DNA of 64,000 bases, taken from contig JBCAMK010000002.1 in assembly GCA_038503065.1 (NCBI GenBank), positions 1,364,001 through 1,428,000 of the forward strand. The letters run 5' to 3'. This document shows, one piece after another, positions 33,625-45,132 of this stretch. Positions within the stretch are counted from its first letter, which is position 1. Each line of letters starts with the position of its first letter. The notes under the pieces are model-generated. The model ran no database searches. It worked only from the letters and a program-made list of their open reading frames with translations, and was not told where the DNA came from. The DNA comes from Paragyromitra xinjiangensis (Eukaryota > Ascomycota > Pezizomycetes > Pezizales > Discinaceae). Both the position numbers and the translations under genes were made by a program.

Positions 33625-36365
33625 ATGGACGATATAGATAATTCGGGGAGCCCAGCTACGGCTGGGGTTAAGACTGAGACGTCGGATTCAACGCCGAAGC
33701 TGCTGCATAGGGTTAATCATACCCGCTCGATACTCTCTTTGGCTGTGTCGAAGAATTATATCTACGCTGGGAGTCAAACGGGGGAGATTCTGGTTGGTCT
33801 TCGTGAATGTGGGTTTCTACGTTTACTAACAAATGATAGATATGGTCAATTGATACATTCCAACGAGTTGCAACACTGAAAGGTCACCAGGGAAGCGTTC
33901 TCTGTCTGAGCCTATCCGAAGACCATTCACTCTTATTCTCCAGCGCCGGCGATGCAATTATCAATGTACCCCCCCTCTCCCTCTGTACTCACACTGGCTA
34001 ACCCCCCAGGTCTGGAACTCTGAAACCTTCGAAAACCTCTACACGATCTACTCGACCTTCGACGTTGGCGACGTCTTCTGCGTCGCCTACTCCACTGCTC
34101 TCCAAACTGCATACTTTGGCGCTCAGAACACCTCAATCCAATGGTACGACCTCAAAGCCAAGGACAGCAGACCCTGCCCAGGCCTTACCTCACACCCCTC
34201 CCACCGTAACCACCCCTTCTTCGACTCTAAAGGACCTGGCGGCGGCGCTGCCCTCCCTTCATCGTCTACCCACAGCAACTCTCGCCTCCTCGAGATCGAC
34301 CCAGAGAACATCGTGCAGTACGCCCACTTCGGATACGTATACTGCATGCTACTCGTGCAGCTGAGCGCTAGCAGCGAGGTCGGCAGGGCGGGGGAAGAGG
34401 TGCTATTGAGCGGTGGTGGAGACGGAGTGGTGAAACTATGGGCTGTGGAAAGGAACGGTGGGATTGAGGAAGTGCGGTCATTAAGTGGGGGAGATTCTGG
34501 TGTTCTGAGCATGGTGGTACAGGAGGGATTGTTGTACTGCGGGTTGACGGACGGCGAGATTTGTATCTGGGATTTAGATACGTGTCAGCTGGTCCGAAGC
34601 GTCAAGAGCCACTGCGATGATGTCCTGACGATGAGTATCAAGGGGAACTACATGTTCTCCGGGAGTGCAAGCGGGTACATGCGGGTATGTCTCTACCCTC
34701 TACCCAACTCCCCTAACCGTTACTAACATACACAGAAATGGAACCAACGCTTCGAATGCATAACCCGCTGGCAATCCCACTCCGGCCTAATCCTCACCTC
34801 AGCAATCACGACCCGCAACTCCCGTCTCATCCTCATAACCGGCGGCAACGATGACACCGTAACCATCTGGGACGTAACCACAAACGACCTAACCCCCGCA
34901 GCTCCCAAATCCCAAAACGACCAACTCCTCTCCTCCCTCAGTAAACTCGTCTCCTTCCATACCATCTCCAACAACCCCACCTACACCGAGGACTGTCGTC
35001 GCGGCGCAACGTATCTCAAGTCCCTATTTAAGCGCTTCGGTGCAACAGCAACCCTACTTCCATCTGAAGACAGAAACCCAATCGTATTCGCCAAGTTCTC
35101 CGCCCAACGTAAGAAAGGACGGACTATCCTATTCTACGGCCACTACGACGTCATTCACGCTGACTCAGACGACGGCGGATGGACCACGGATCCATTCGAG
35201 CTGACTGGTGTTAATGGGTACCTCTACGGCCGCGGCGTATCAGACAACAAAGGACCCTGTCTAGCAGCGTTATTTGCCGCGGGCGAACTCGCCCAAGCCC
35301 AAGAGCTCGAGGGGGATGTGGTATTTCTAATCGAAGGAGAGGAAGAGAGCGGGAGTAGGGGTTTTGCAGATGTGGTTCGGAAGAATAAAGACCTGATTGG
35401 AGAAGTTGATTGGATCTTGTTGGCGAATAGCTACTGGCTTGATGACGAGGTGCCGTGTCTAACGTACGGGTTACGCGGGGTTATACATGCTACTGTAGCT
35501 GTGGAGAGCGAAAAGCCAGATCTACACTCAGGGGTGGATGGAAGCAGGTTGAATAGAGAGCCAACCATCGACCTCGTTAACCTACTCGCGAAGCTTACAG
35601 ATGAGACTGGAGCTATTAAAATCCCTGGTATGTCCCTCCCCACTATATCCGCAACCAAGCTAACAACCCCCAGGCTTCACAGACCCAGTCCGTCCCATCA
35701 CACCCGCAGAAGAAGAAATGTACTCCGCAATAACCGAAACCCTCATCAAGAAACCAACCTGGTCACACCTCTCCGAAACAGATATAAAAAACCACCTAAT
35801 GTCCAAATGGCGTTTCCCCTCGCTCACAATCCACCGCGTCTCTGTTTCTGGCCCCTCCAACGCAACAATCATCCCACGGTCCGCATCCGCCGCCATCTCA
35901 CTCCGTATCGTCCCGGACCAGGAACTCGCAGTGATCAAAGACTGTCTCGTATCCTACCTCAATTCCGAATACGCGCGTTTCGGCTCCGGTAATACCCTCA
36001 GTGTGACGATCGACCACGAGGCTGAGCCATGGCTTGGGGATCCGGAGAATGATGCGTTTAGGATTCTGGAGGAGGCTGTGGTGGAGGAGTGGAGCGAAGA
36101 GGGGAAGAGGGTGAGACCTCTGTTTATTAGGGAGGGTGGGAGTATTCCTACGGCTAGGTTTCTAGAGAAGGAGTTTGGTGCTATGGCGGCGCATTTGCCG
36201 TGTGGGCAGGCGAGCGATCAGGCGCATTTGGATAATGAGAGGTTGAGGCTGGTGAATTTGTATAAGGTATGTGCTGTGCTGTGATTTGAGTTGGGGGGTG
36301 ATGCTGACTGGGTTTAGAGTAAAGCGATTTTGAAGAGGGTGTTTAGGGAGTTGCCGAGGAAGTGA
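33625..36365 (+). CDS. DUG2: Glutathione-degradation subunit Dug2 (WD40 plus M20 peptidase)
   Basis: Exons 33625-33792, 33840-33965, 34010-34684, 34736-35627, 35674-36266 and 36318-36365 join in frame to give 833 residues. Residues 20-430 are WD40 repeats (LHRVNHTRSILSLAVS, LKGHQGSVLCLSLS, EVLLSGGGDGVVKLW, LVRSVKSHCDDVLTM, LILITGGNDDTVTIWD). The rest is an M20-family metallopeptidase with its metal ligands: FYGHYDVIHAD, GRGVSDNKGP, LIEGEEESGS, and the closing ASDQAHLDNERL. This order is that of yeast Dug2 (878 residues), which with Dug3 forms the cytosolic complex that removes the gamma-glutamyl group of glutathione. An upstream frame from ATG 33197 (Lys-, Ser- and Pro-rich) may be a 5' exon: donor 33355 with acceptor 33620 would fuse in frame, but this junction is not certain. 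Confidence 0.92.
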
Positions 36366-38179
36366 GTGGTGGGTTGGTGGTAGGTGGTGTAGATGTGGTT
36401 CGGTTTTGGTTCTCTGGATGGGTAGAAGTGTAGAGGTTAAACTAAAAGTTTGGGTGGTGAGGCCATCAATTGTTTTTACCATAGAGTATTGTTATCAATT
36501 GTAGTTTTATGTTTCGTTTTCACCATTTATATCTCGTTTTGTTTTCAGGGGTCATGGCTAGCGGTGGATGGATAGGGCTGGGGTGCTTGGGATTATTATT
36601 AGCGATGGGTTGTATGATGAATTAAGCTCTACGGTTGGGCATACGAATGCACACGTGTAGATTAGAGTCTACATACTCTACCCATTACCAACGCCTGTGT
36701 ATCATAGACGCCGCAAAGTGGGCCAAACGTGAGAATAAGCCAAGAAGTCTCTAGGATTTTCGTACTCAAAAGTATAAATTTAGATTCTACTCAAATCTTA
36801 TTACTCTAAAGTCGATCGTCTTTTGTCTGAGAGAATATGAACAGCCAAATGTACAAATATCTCCTGTAACCTCGCCCTCCGCCGATAACAGAACCTCATT
36901 GTATGCTAATAGCTTTTCGAGGGCGCTTTAGAGCTACACCATGCGTACTTCCGAGAACCCGCCATAACTTTCGGGATATCCTACCGTGTAAGTGAGGGTG
37001 CTCGATTCCATGCAATACAGCATAACCCTCCACAACAGTCCTCCTAATGTAGCTATGGCGTGACAGCCACGAGCACATCACTAATAGAATTGCATCGATT
37101 TGTGTCGGCTGCTATCCTCTATGCTACCTCTATAGTGTACTCTACTCCCGAGAGCCCATCCCAGCGAATTTGGAAATGTACCATGGCGATGAAATCCATG
37201 TAGCCAGTATAGTGCAATAGTCCATGAGAATCCGGTTATTCGCCGCATAAGAATATACAGTCCGACACCAACAATGTTTGTTTATGCGTCAGTGCTCTTC
37301 CGCAAGAATGTCTGTTTAATCGGAATGCGCGCTCGCTCCAGTTTCATGTTCGTGTAGAGTGGTAGTGCTGTGATTGTTAACTCTGAATGCACTTTCGGAA
37401 GATGGTTGGTAGGAGTGGAGTGGAGGTGAATAGTTGGTGGTAGTCAGGTGATGCAGTGGTGGGTGATAGGAATTGGAAGGGGTGAATGTGGAGTTGAGTG
37501 AAAGATCCTAACGCGGAGGGCATGTATCCCTTTTGGCGTAGGATTATAATCTTTCTGTGAAGGTAGAGAGTGGGATGGATGGATGGAGTGGATGAAGACA
37601 GGTTCTGGTCGTTGCTATCAAAGATAAGGTTACCCTGAAGGTTGTGTTGGCTCAGGGTTAGGGGAGAGCTGGAAAGCATCATGGCAAAGGACGTATACAT
37701 GTAGGTATTCAGGCATTCAGAATACGTAGAGGAATCCCTTAATACAAGATACCGTGAACAATCCCAACAGAACGGAGATCCACCTACGTAGAAGAAAACA
37801 CCCCGAATATCCTCCCCTGCGCAAACTCACCACCTTGGCATCCCGTTCTGTCGTCATCACGGACTGTTCCTGGGCTGTAACACCACTAGAAAAGGCCAAG
37901 CGGGGGAAACCGAACAGTTCTAGCGCTAATTCCCTCATTCTGCCTGGGCGAATAGCTGGACGTTGCGCGAACACACCCCCGTGCGTCAGTTTGTCTGGCT
38001 TTCCCGCGCTCCGGTTTCTTGGTCCAAGTCTCGAAACTATCTGGGAACTACACTTCTTCCTATATTCGTTATCGTGAGATTCTTTTTTTTCTCCCTGCTC
38101 GCTTAAATTATCTGCCACTACACTCAAGGAACCGTCTTTTCTCCCCTATCGTGTGTGCGTTTAACGCTCTACCCTGTAG
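36366..38179. other. Intergenic region between DUG2 and MAM3
   Basis: TACATGTA at 37696. A 136-codon minus-strand frame (37717-38127) is open but shows no domain, so it is not called. The last 150 bp before 38180 are pyrimidine-rich, like a fungal promoter. Confidence 0.4.
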
Positions 38180-40399
38180 ATGCCGTCAATACCTAGATCT
38201 CGCGCTGGAGGAGGGGGTTCAAGTGCACTGGGCAGGATCGCAGTGTTGGTTGCTGCAAACATTCCGCATTTGCACTCGCGTCCGGCGGGACTAGATGCGG
38301 TGTTGGGGAAGCGGGAGGAGAGTCCCGAGAGCGCGAGCTTCTGGATGAATGTTGGTATTGCAGTAGCCTTGGTAGCATTGGGTGGTATTTTCGCTGGTTT
38401 AACCTTAGGGTGAGTTTGTTCAGAAGATAATTGAATCACGACTGACGATGCTACAGGTTGATGGGGCAAGACGAAATCTATCTCCAGGTCATTGAACAGT
38501 CTGGCGAAGGCGCTGAACGGAGCCATGCGAGGAAGGTGCTCCGTCTTTTGAAGCGTGGGAAACATTGGGTGCTTGTCACGCTCCTCCTCAGTAATGTCAT
38601 CACGAACGAAACGCTGCCTATCGTGTTGGATCGCAGCTTGGGCGGCGGGTGGCCGGCTGTGCTCAGTAGTACGGTCTTAATCGGTGAGTCTGTGGAACTC
38701 CTGCTTTACGGGAGGAGCGCAATTGCAATTCAGTCCCGTCAGGAACCAAACCGGTTAACCTATGGGTTAGTAGGTTAAGTTTGGAGACTGAACTGCAGTG
38801 GCTTTTTATTGCAATTGCGCGGGTTCATACAGAGGTACAGGAATGGTGTTGCTGATCTTTGCGATGTGTAAGGGGAATAGTCATCTTTGGAGAAATCATC
38901 CCTCAATCAGTCTGCGTTCGATATGGCCTCTCCATCGGCGCGTACCTCTCACCGTACGTCTCCCCACCCCTCAAGCCCTACTCTACTAACACACCCTCCC
39001 AGCTTCGTCGTAGGCCTCATGTACCTCATGTACCCCGTCGCCTACCCCACCGCCCTCCTCCTCGACTACATCCTCGGCGAAGACCACGGCACAGTATACA
39101 AAAAAGCCGGCCTCAAAACCCTCGTCACGCTCCACAAAAACCTCGGTCCCTCCCCCAGTGAGCGTCTCAACCAAGACGAAGTAACAATCATCTCCGCAGT
39201 CCTAGACCTCAAAGACAAGCCCGTAGGATCCATCATGACACCAATCAAAGACGTATTCACAATGTCCTCCGACACAGTCCTCGACGAGCCAACCATGGAC
39301 CGTATCCTCTCCGCCGGATACTCGAGAATCCCCATCCACGCCCCTGGAGAACCCACCAACTTCGTCGGCATGCTACTCGTCAAAATCCTCATCACATACG
39401 ACCCCGAGGACGGCAAACGAGTGGGCGAGTTCCCACTCGCAACCCTGCCAGAGACAAGAGAAGAAACCAGCTGTCTAGACATCGTCAACTTCTTCCAAGA
39501 AGGAAAAAGCCACATGGTCCTCGTCAGCGAAGCCCCAGGCGAGAACCACGGCGCACTAGGCGTCGTAACACTAGAAGACGTAATTGAAGAGCTAATCGGA
39601 GAGTACGTCCTCCCCCTCCCCTCCTCTAAACCAAACTAACAAAAAAACCCCCAGAGAAATCATTGACGAATCCGACGTCTACATCGACGTCCACAAAGCC
39701 ATCCGTCGCATCAACCCCTCCCCTCTCGCACGACGCACAATCTCAACCCACTACCGACACACCGACGCAGCCATCGCCGCCACCTCCCTCGCCGCCGCCG
39801 CAATCGGCTCTGACGCGATCGATGACACGGAGGAAGCAAAACGGATCTCTGAGGACCTCCTCCTCCACGATGACACGCTTTCCTCAACCCGCACACCGAC
39901 TCCAGATGGAAGCGTCCCCCCCACGGTACGCCGTTCGTCGCAGCAGACATCTCTCGCTGGTATACCCGAGGATATACTACCGCAGCTCAAGTTCCTAGGA
40001 CCGGCGAACCATGCTGGGAATCCGAGACAGACGTCGAGTAAGACGGTGAAGATCAAACATGCGTCGGAAGGTGCGCCGATGACGCAGAGCGCGGCGGTTG
40101 TTGGGGAGGGGGGGCAGAATGGGATGGATGGGAGTTTAGACCATGTTGCGCAGTTGGCGGTTGCGCGGAAGCCGAAGGGTGGGACGCCGGTGGCGATGGA
40201 GCCGAAGAGGGTTGCGAGGAGTGGGAGTTTGGTGGAGAGGGTGGAACATGTGGGTGGGGTGCCGAAAACGGTGATTGAGACCACGAGTAGTAGTGATGAT
40301 GAGGGAAGTACTGGGGAGGGCAGAGGGAGGAAGAGACGGAATGGGACGTCGAAGGTTGCGAATGAGAGTAGTCCGCTTTTGGGAAGACGGGGGAGTTAG
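38180..40399 (+). CDS. MAM3: CNNM/CorC-type membrane protein Mam3
   Basis: Exons 38180-38409, 38457-38683, 38881-38953, 39003-39602 and 39655-40399 are consistent in phase and give 624 residues. The DUF21 membrane domain (residues about 55-230) has the family signature [20 protein letters not shown] across the first intron, [16 protein letters not shown], and [17 protein letters not shown] across the second. A CBS pair follows ([12 protein letters not shown] ... YSRIPIH and HMVLV ... [20 protein letters not shown]), then a long, disordered, Ser/Arg-rich tail ending [10 protein letters not shown]. Mam3 is the yeast vacuolar-membrane CNNM homologue linked to metal handling. The second intron (38684-38880, 197 nt) is longer than the others in the window. 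It is co-directional with DUG2, with 1.8 kb between them. Confidence 0.93.
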
Positions 40400-41311
40400 T
40401 AGGGTAATGGGGGGGCTTTTTTTCTTTCTTTCTGTGGTACCTGTGTTGCTGTTTTTGCGCGCCTTGTATTTGCTGGGTTTGATCATTTGCTTATTATAGC
40501 TTTTGCTTTTCTTTTCTTTTTTTTTTCCTGAAGTCCGGGTTATTCGGTTGTGGGACGGAGACGTTGGAGATGGGAAGCTGGATTTATGATTCGGTGTTTT
40601 ACACATCTACTGGGTATCATTTACTGGAATGATTGCATTAAAAATTAGTATTTTTTTCTTCTCTTCTTTATTTTTCTCGCATACATTGCGATGGGGGATT
40701 TTTTTTTTCTTTACTAGGCTTTTAGGTCATGGGGTGTATGTGTATGTAGTAGGTATGCCATGCTATGTTATGTTGTGGTCTTGATGGAGGTAAATTGGTA
40801 AAAGACGGATTGATGGGAGGGGGAAGAGGGAGGTGGGGGTTGACAGTATACGGGGTTGGATCCATGGATGGTAGAAGGTAATCTTTTTTTTGTAAAAGTA
40901 TGTAGTAACGGGTGTATGGGAATATCATGTTCTTTTATTACTGTGCTTGTAGAGTGTTGTTGTGCTGTGTCGTGAGTGGATAGTAAGGGGGTAGATTGGT
41001 TGGGCTTGCTGGGGGTAGGTTTTTGGTTGAGGTTTGGGGGTTCTTGCTGTTGTACTCGTAATTGACTGACGTTTGTGCACTGCATACCATACAAAATCAT
41101 AGGAAGTGTATGGGACACGGGCCCAGCCCGGTGCACAAACGTAAGTCATTTACGAGTAGAAGTTCCCATGGTGTTGAGTAGTTTATGATTGACGTTGGCT
41201 ATAGTCTGCCATTCATGTGTTTTCCGGGGAAAGGGTGCTATTAACCTGGATGTTCTAAGGGTTGGGTTCCCAAAGGCAAGGTATTCTAGGGCTACCCTCT
41301 AGGTAGCAGAC
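40400..41311. other. 3' region of MAM3 and spacer
   Basis: Strongly T/G-biased on the plus strand with long T runs (about 40500-40710). No gene. Confidence 0.4.
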
Positions 41312-41473
41312 ATACCGTACAGTTTCGCGCGATACCCCCGGGGGATCTCGCGCAACCAGGAGGATGGTGGCACCTATAAACGAGGCCGAAGGATCTTCCT
41401 ACCAATCAAAAGTTTCTATCCCTCTTGGTTCCGTGGGATCCCCCCGGGGGTATCGCCCGAAACTATACGGTAC
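41312..41473. mobile_element. Foldback (MITE-like) element 3
   Basis: Arms 41312-41361 and about 41421-41473 are inverted copies: ATACCGTA(C/T)AGTTTCG at the outer ends and GCGATACCCCCGGGGG-like inner parts that are palindromes in their own right. The spacer is about 60 bp. No coding capacity. Confidence 0.65.
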
Positions 41474-44400
41474 CCAAGCATGGCGGTTAGATGTACCTAA
41501 TTGGTTGATCAATCCTGTTGTAATATTGGGCACGAAGGAGGGATAGAAGACCCAATCGCTTGCTTGCTAGAGGTGGGCGGTACAGCCCCTATCTAAATAG
41601 CTCTCGTGGGTGCCTGTCTCAATCATTTCCGACTCCGAAGCCACACCTGAGAGGTCACCCATATCAGGAAGCAACTCCAACAAATCCATATCTAAGGAAA
41701 TCGAGTGACATATGATGAACTAATCTAAGAGGGGCCTGGCCCGGTTTATCTCTGTAGATTAGTGGCTCTCATTAAATATTGAATATATTTTGACCTTCTC
41801 ACTAAGTGCTATATCTCTAGGTTTCTCAAAGTTTTCCCGCTGCTGCGCTGTCAAACTCTCAGAGCTCCTATGGCTGCTTCGCACAAGAGCAGTTAGCCCA
41901 AAGGCGAGAGAAAACAATAGTGCTGGACGCGAGCCGCACTCAAGACGTTTCGCGAGCCATTCCGTGGGGCACTTGCCGCGGAGCGCTACCTCTGAACCCC
42001 ACCCCTGAGTGCTGAACTCCATCAATCTCTCAACTCTTCAATCCCCCGCCGGGTGTAAGGTATCGTATTTGCTTCTAAAACCTTGTCATGCACCGGCACT
42101 GTTGTTTCTAACTGTCATCAAGTACAGAATCCTGCCGTTCCTGCATCCTCGTTGTCCCTAGACTTCTACTGCTCTAACCAGAGAACCCACTGTTTCCGAA
42201 CTCCGCCGTTCTTGGGAGTAATTGGTGAAATCATATATTACTATCTTACGATTGGGAAGTTTCGTCCTTAATAATTCGGGAGCCCACGAGCTGCGCTACA
42301 AGACAATACTTGCCGATGATTAGTTTTATCGACATATTCATGCTTCCCCCCACGTAGCCCTGGAAACTGCTCTCGAAATCAGATCAGGATACAAACTCGG
42401 GAGCTCTGGAGTGACTGTGTGGGGCAATCGTCACCTAGTAGGTATATCATCTTCTTAGCAGTTAGATATATATTGGCTCTTGGCTCAGCAAGGTTGGTTC
42501 GCCAATTATTTTCCTCTACGTTGGTAACAGATGTTTCAAACCGGCTTGGCTCGTGACACGCAACACAATCGTTCCACAACAGACATCTGAAGCTAGTAAA
42601 GACCACATAATCCATTGGCTTTTGCAACGTTGGTAGCCTAGAGTGCAAATGATCGATTCGGTTTAGCCTCTAGTGAGATTGCGGTTCGGATCGAAGCGAT
42701 TTGGATCGGTCAAACGTTGGGGTACGTGTATCTGAGACGTATTTATTGTGATTTTTGTGTAACTATATCTATCAGGGTCAAGGGAGATCCCAGTCAGTTT
42801 TTTCGGACGAAGGAGGCCGCACGATCTACTGCTTGATATCCTAAATGCTGGTGTGGATATTTCGCGTTTGCGTATGGCAAAAGGTTTGGACACCGATAGT
42901 TGTCAGGTACTGAGGTTCTCAGGGCGCTAGGAGTAATGGATGCGTTTAGATATGCCTTCAAACTTGAGAGCGTCCACAAAGCGTCGTTATTATTGCTTAA
43001 TTGTACGCTAGAACCTCTGATGCAACAGTAGGTGCGCATCGACTTAAGAGGAAGGACCGCGGGATAGTAAACTAACGGAGAGCAGAAAAATAGGTGAGAA
43101 AAGTTATTCGTATTCGATTCCAAATCCTTTACTCCACGGAATTTCAGTCTAACAGACTTTTCACACACAAGGTAACCATTCCACGGCAACTACCAGTAAG
43201 TTTAATCCTTAATTCTATTAGCACAGCCATCATTGCGCCCACAACGCACACTTACAAGAGCTTGTTGGGTAAACTGTCTCAGGTGGGCTTTAAAAGGTGG
43301 TATTATGCAGGTCATGAAGTATCACTCAACGATTTGGCTCGTATCGGCTTATCACCCCCACTAATCGTGATTTCGATTCAGCTCGATTTCAACCTTGCCC
43401 AAACGAGTTTGGATCGCTGTGCGCACTATAAACTGCCTAGCATGTGGAACTTTTTTTCTTGATATGGTTACTGCCACCAGGGCTAGCCATAGGCCAACCA
43501 GTGCTGGCAGCCCTCGGACCTCGCAGTCTTTCTCGTATGCATTACTACGCCGAATCGTTAGGAGGTCTCACTAATCTCGGTCAGATGCTTCTTAAGCATA
43601 ATTGCTTCTCTGGGGCTTATCATTCACCGTTTATTCGAAACAAATATGCTTCCGATTGATTCATCGATCATCATTCGGATTCGCATTCTATGCCGCTTGT
43701 AGCCTTCAAGACCCGTTAGCACAGCACTAGGAGAATTATTGATCTACAATCTTCTCTTACAAACGATAGATTTGGTCTCAAAAATTTCATCGTTGACTAC
43801 TAAGACTTGCTTTGGTAAATGCCGGCGGGCGTATCATTCAGGAGGATTTGCTAACCCGTAAATTACAAATATGGAACCAACTAGAGGGGCAGTTTTAAAT
43901 CAAAGTAAGGCTGATTTTATAATCTACTTTGCTCTGGGGCCGGCCGCAGCATTCTCTATCGGCTGACCTCACTCAGACGCCCAAGCTGCTGGATAGGGGC
44001 TAATACATAAGGTTGCTGCTAGACCAGCTAGAAAAGCCCTTTGTTGGTTTTCTTTTTTTCCCCCTGTTCATCTGATGCCATTTAAGAACTTTGCACGCAA
44101 GACCTGTAGAGTTTTGCTATGTGCAAAAAGTGCAGCTTTGGAACTGCCCGATCACAGTGAGATGGGACAACGTGATGGAATAGCAGATTATGGTAGGACC
44201 GGGTTAGGCTTTCAGGCAAGGCAGGGAGAAATTATCGGATGAATGCGAAAGAACACACAAGAATTCAATAGAAATGTCGTACCCGCTCTCAGGGTTCTAG
44301 TTCGGTTTCAAGATCGGAGGCTCTGGGTCATCTATCGTCACTCGTTAACGCCCTCGTTTCCACCACTACGAATCGGATGTATGCCAGAATGGATTTCTTA

Positions 44401-45132
44401 TTTTAACGGAGCCTAAACCGATATGCTCAATTACGCTTTGCAGCAAGGGAGGTTACATCACAGCAGTTCCGGGAGCCAATTACACAGTTGGAGCCAACAA
44501 CAGAACATCCGAATAGGGCCCTGCATGCATTGTATCATGGGGTTTGAGTTATCTACCATCGCATGCCTTCGCACATCGCACAAGTTACCTGCTCTCATTG
44601 CATTTGTAAGTCGCAAGAATTATTTGACAGCTACGGGTGTGTGGCATTGTGGCGTGCTGCAAGGTTGCAAGCGGTACGTATGCTGCATTGTGCTTTTAAC
44701 ATCTCAGAAAACAAGAAAATACGAGGTCCTCAACTTTCCTCTTTTAGCAGGATAAACGACGGTAGGCTATGACACATTCCCGCAATTGTGCGCAATTCAC
44801 AGCATAGCAATTTTCGTCACGGAGGCTGTGAATGTATTCGCACACCGTGCTTAGCTTGGCGGTTTGAGAGTATATGAACGATGCTCAAAGATCTATGCAA
44901 ATATTTTCTTGCAAGCACTTTTTCAAAGAGGATCATTACTGGATCATATCATTGCGGTAGTAGAGTTGGTGCTATCATTACCTACAACTACAATCCTCGA
45001 GCTCGACAGCAGAAAACACATAACCTTTATATCATAAATTTTTCGGAAATTTTATTGCCTCGGTCGGCTGGAAGCAGCTGTTTCAATATCACGGAAAACG
45101 CTGCCCGTCCCCCTTGCACCGAAAGAAGCATT
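41474..45132. other. Long gene-free stretch
   Basis: Many short frames on both strands, but none with splice-consistent extension or a domain. Some could be decayed exons, such as the 89-codon minus frame at 42379-42648. Confidence 0.4.

Noticed and set aside
37717..38127. 136-codon minus-strand gene upstream of MAM3
   Set aside because: Overlaps an equally long plus-strand frame in a promoter region; no domain and no splice support.
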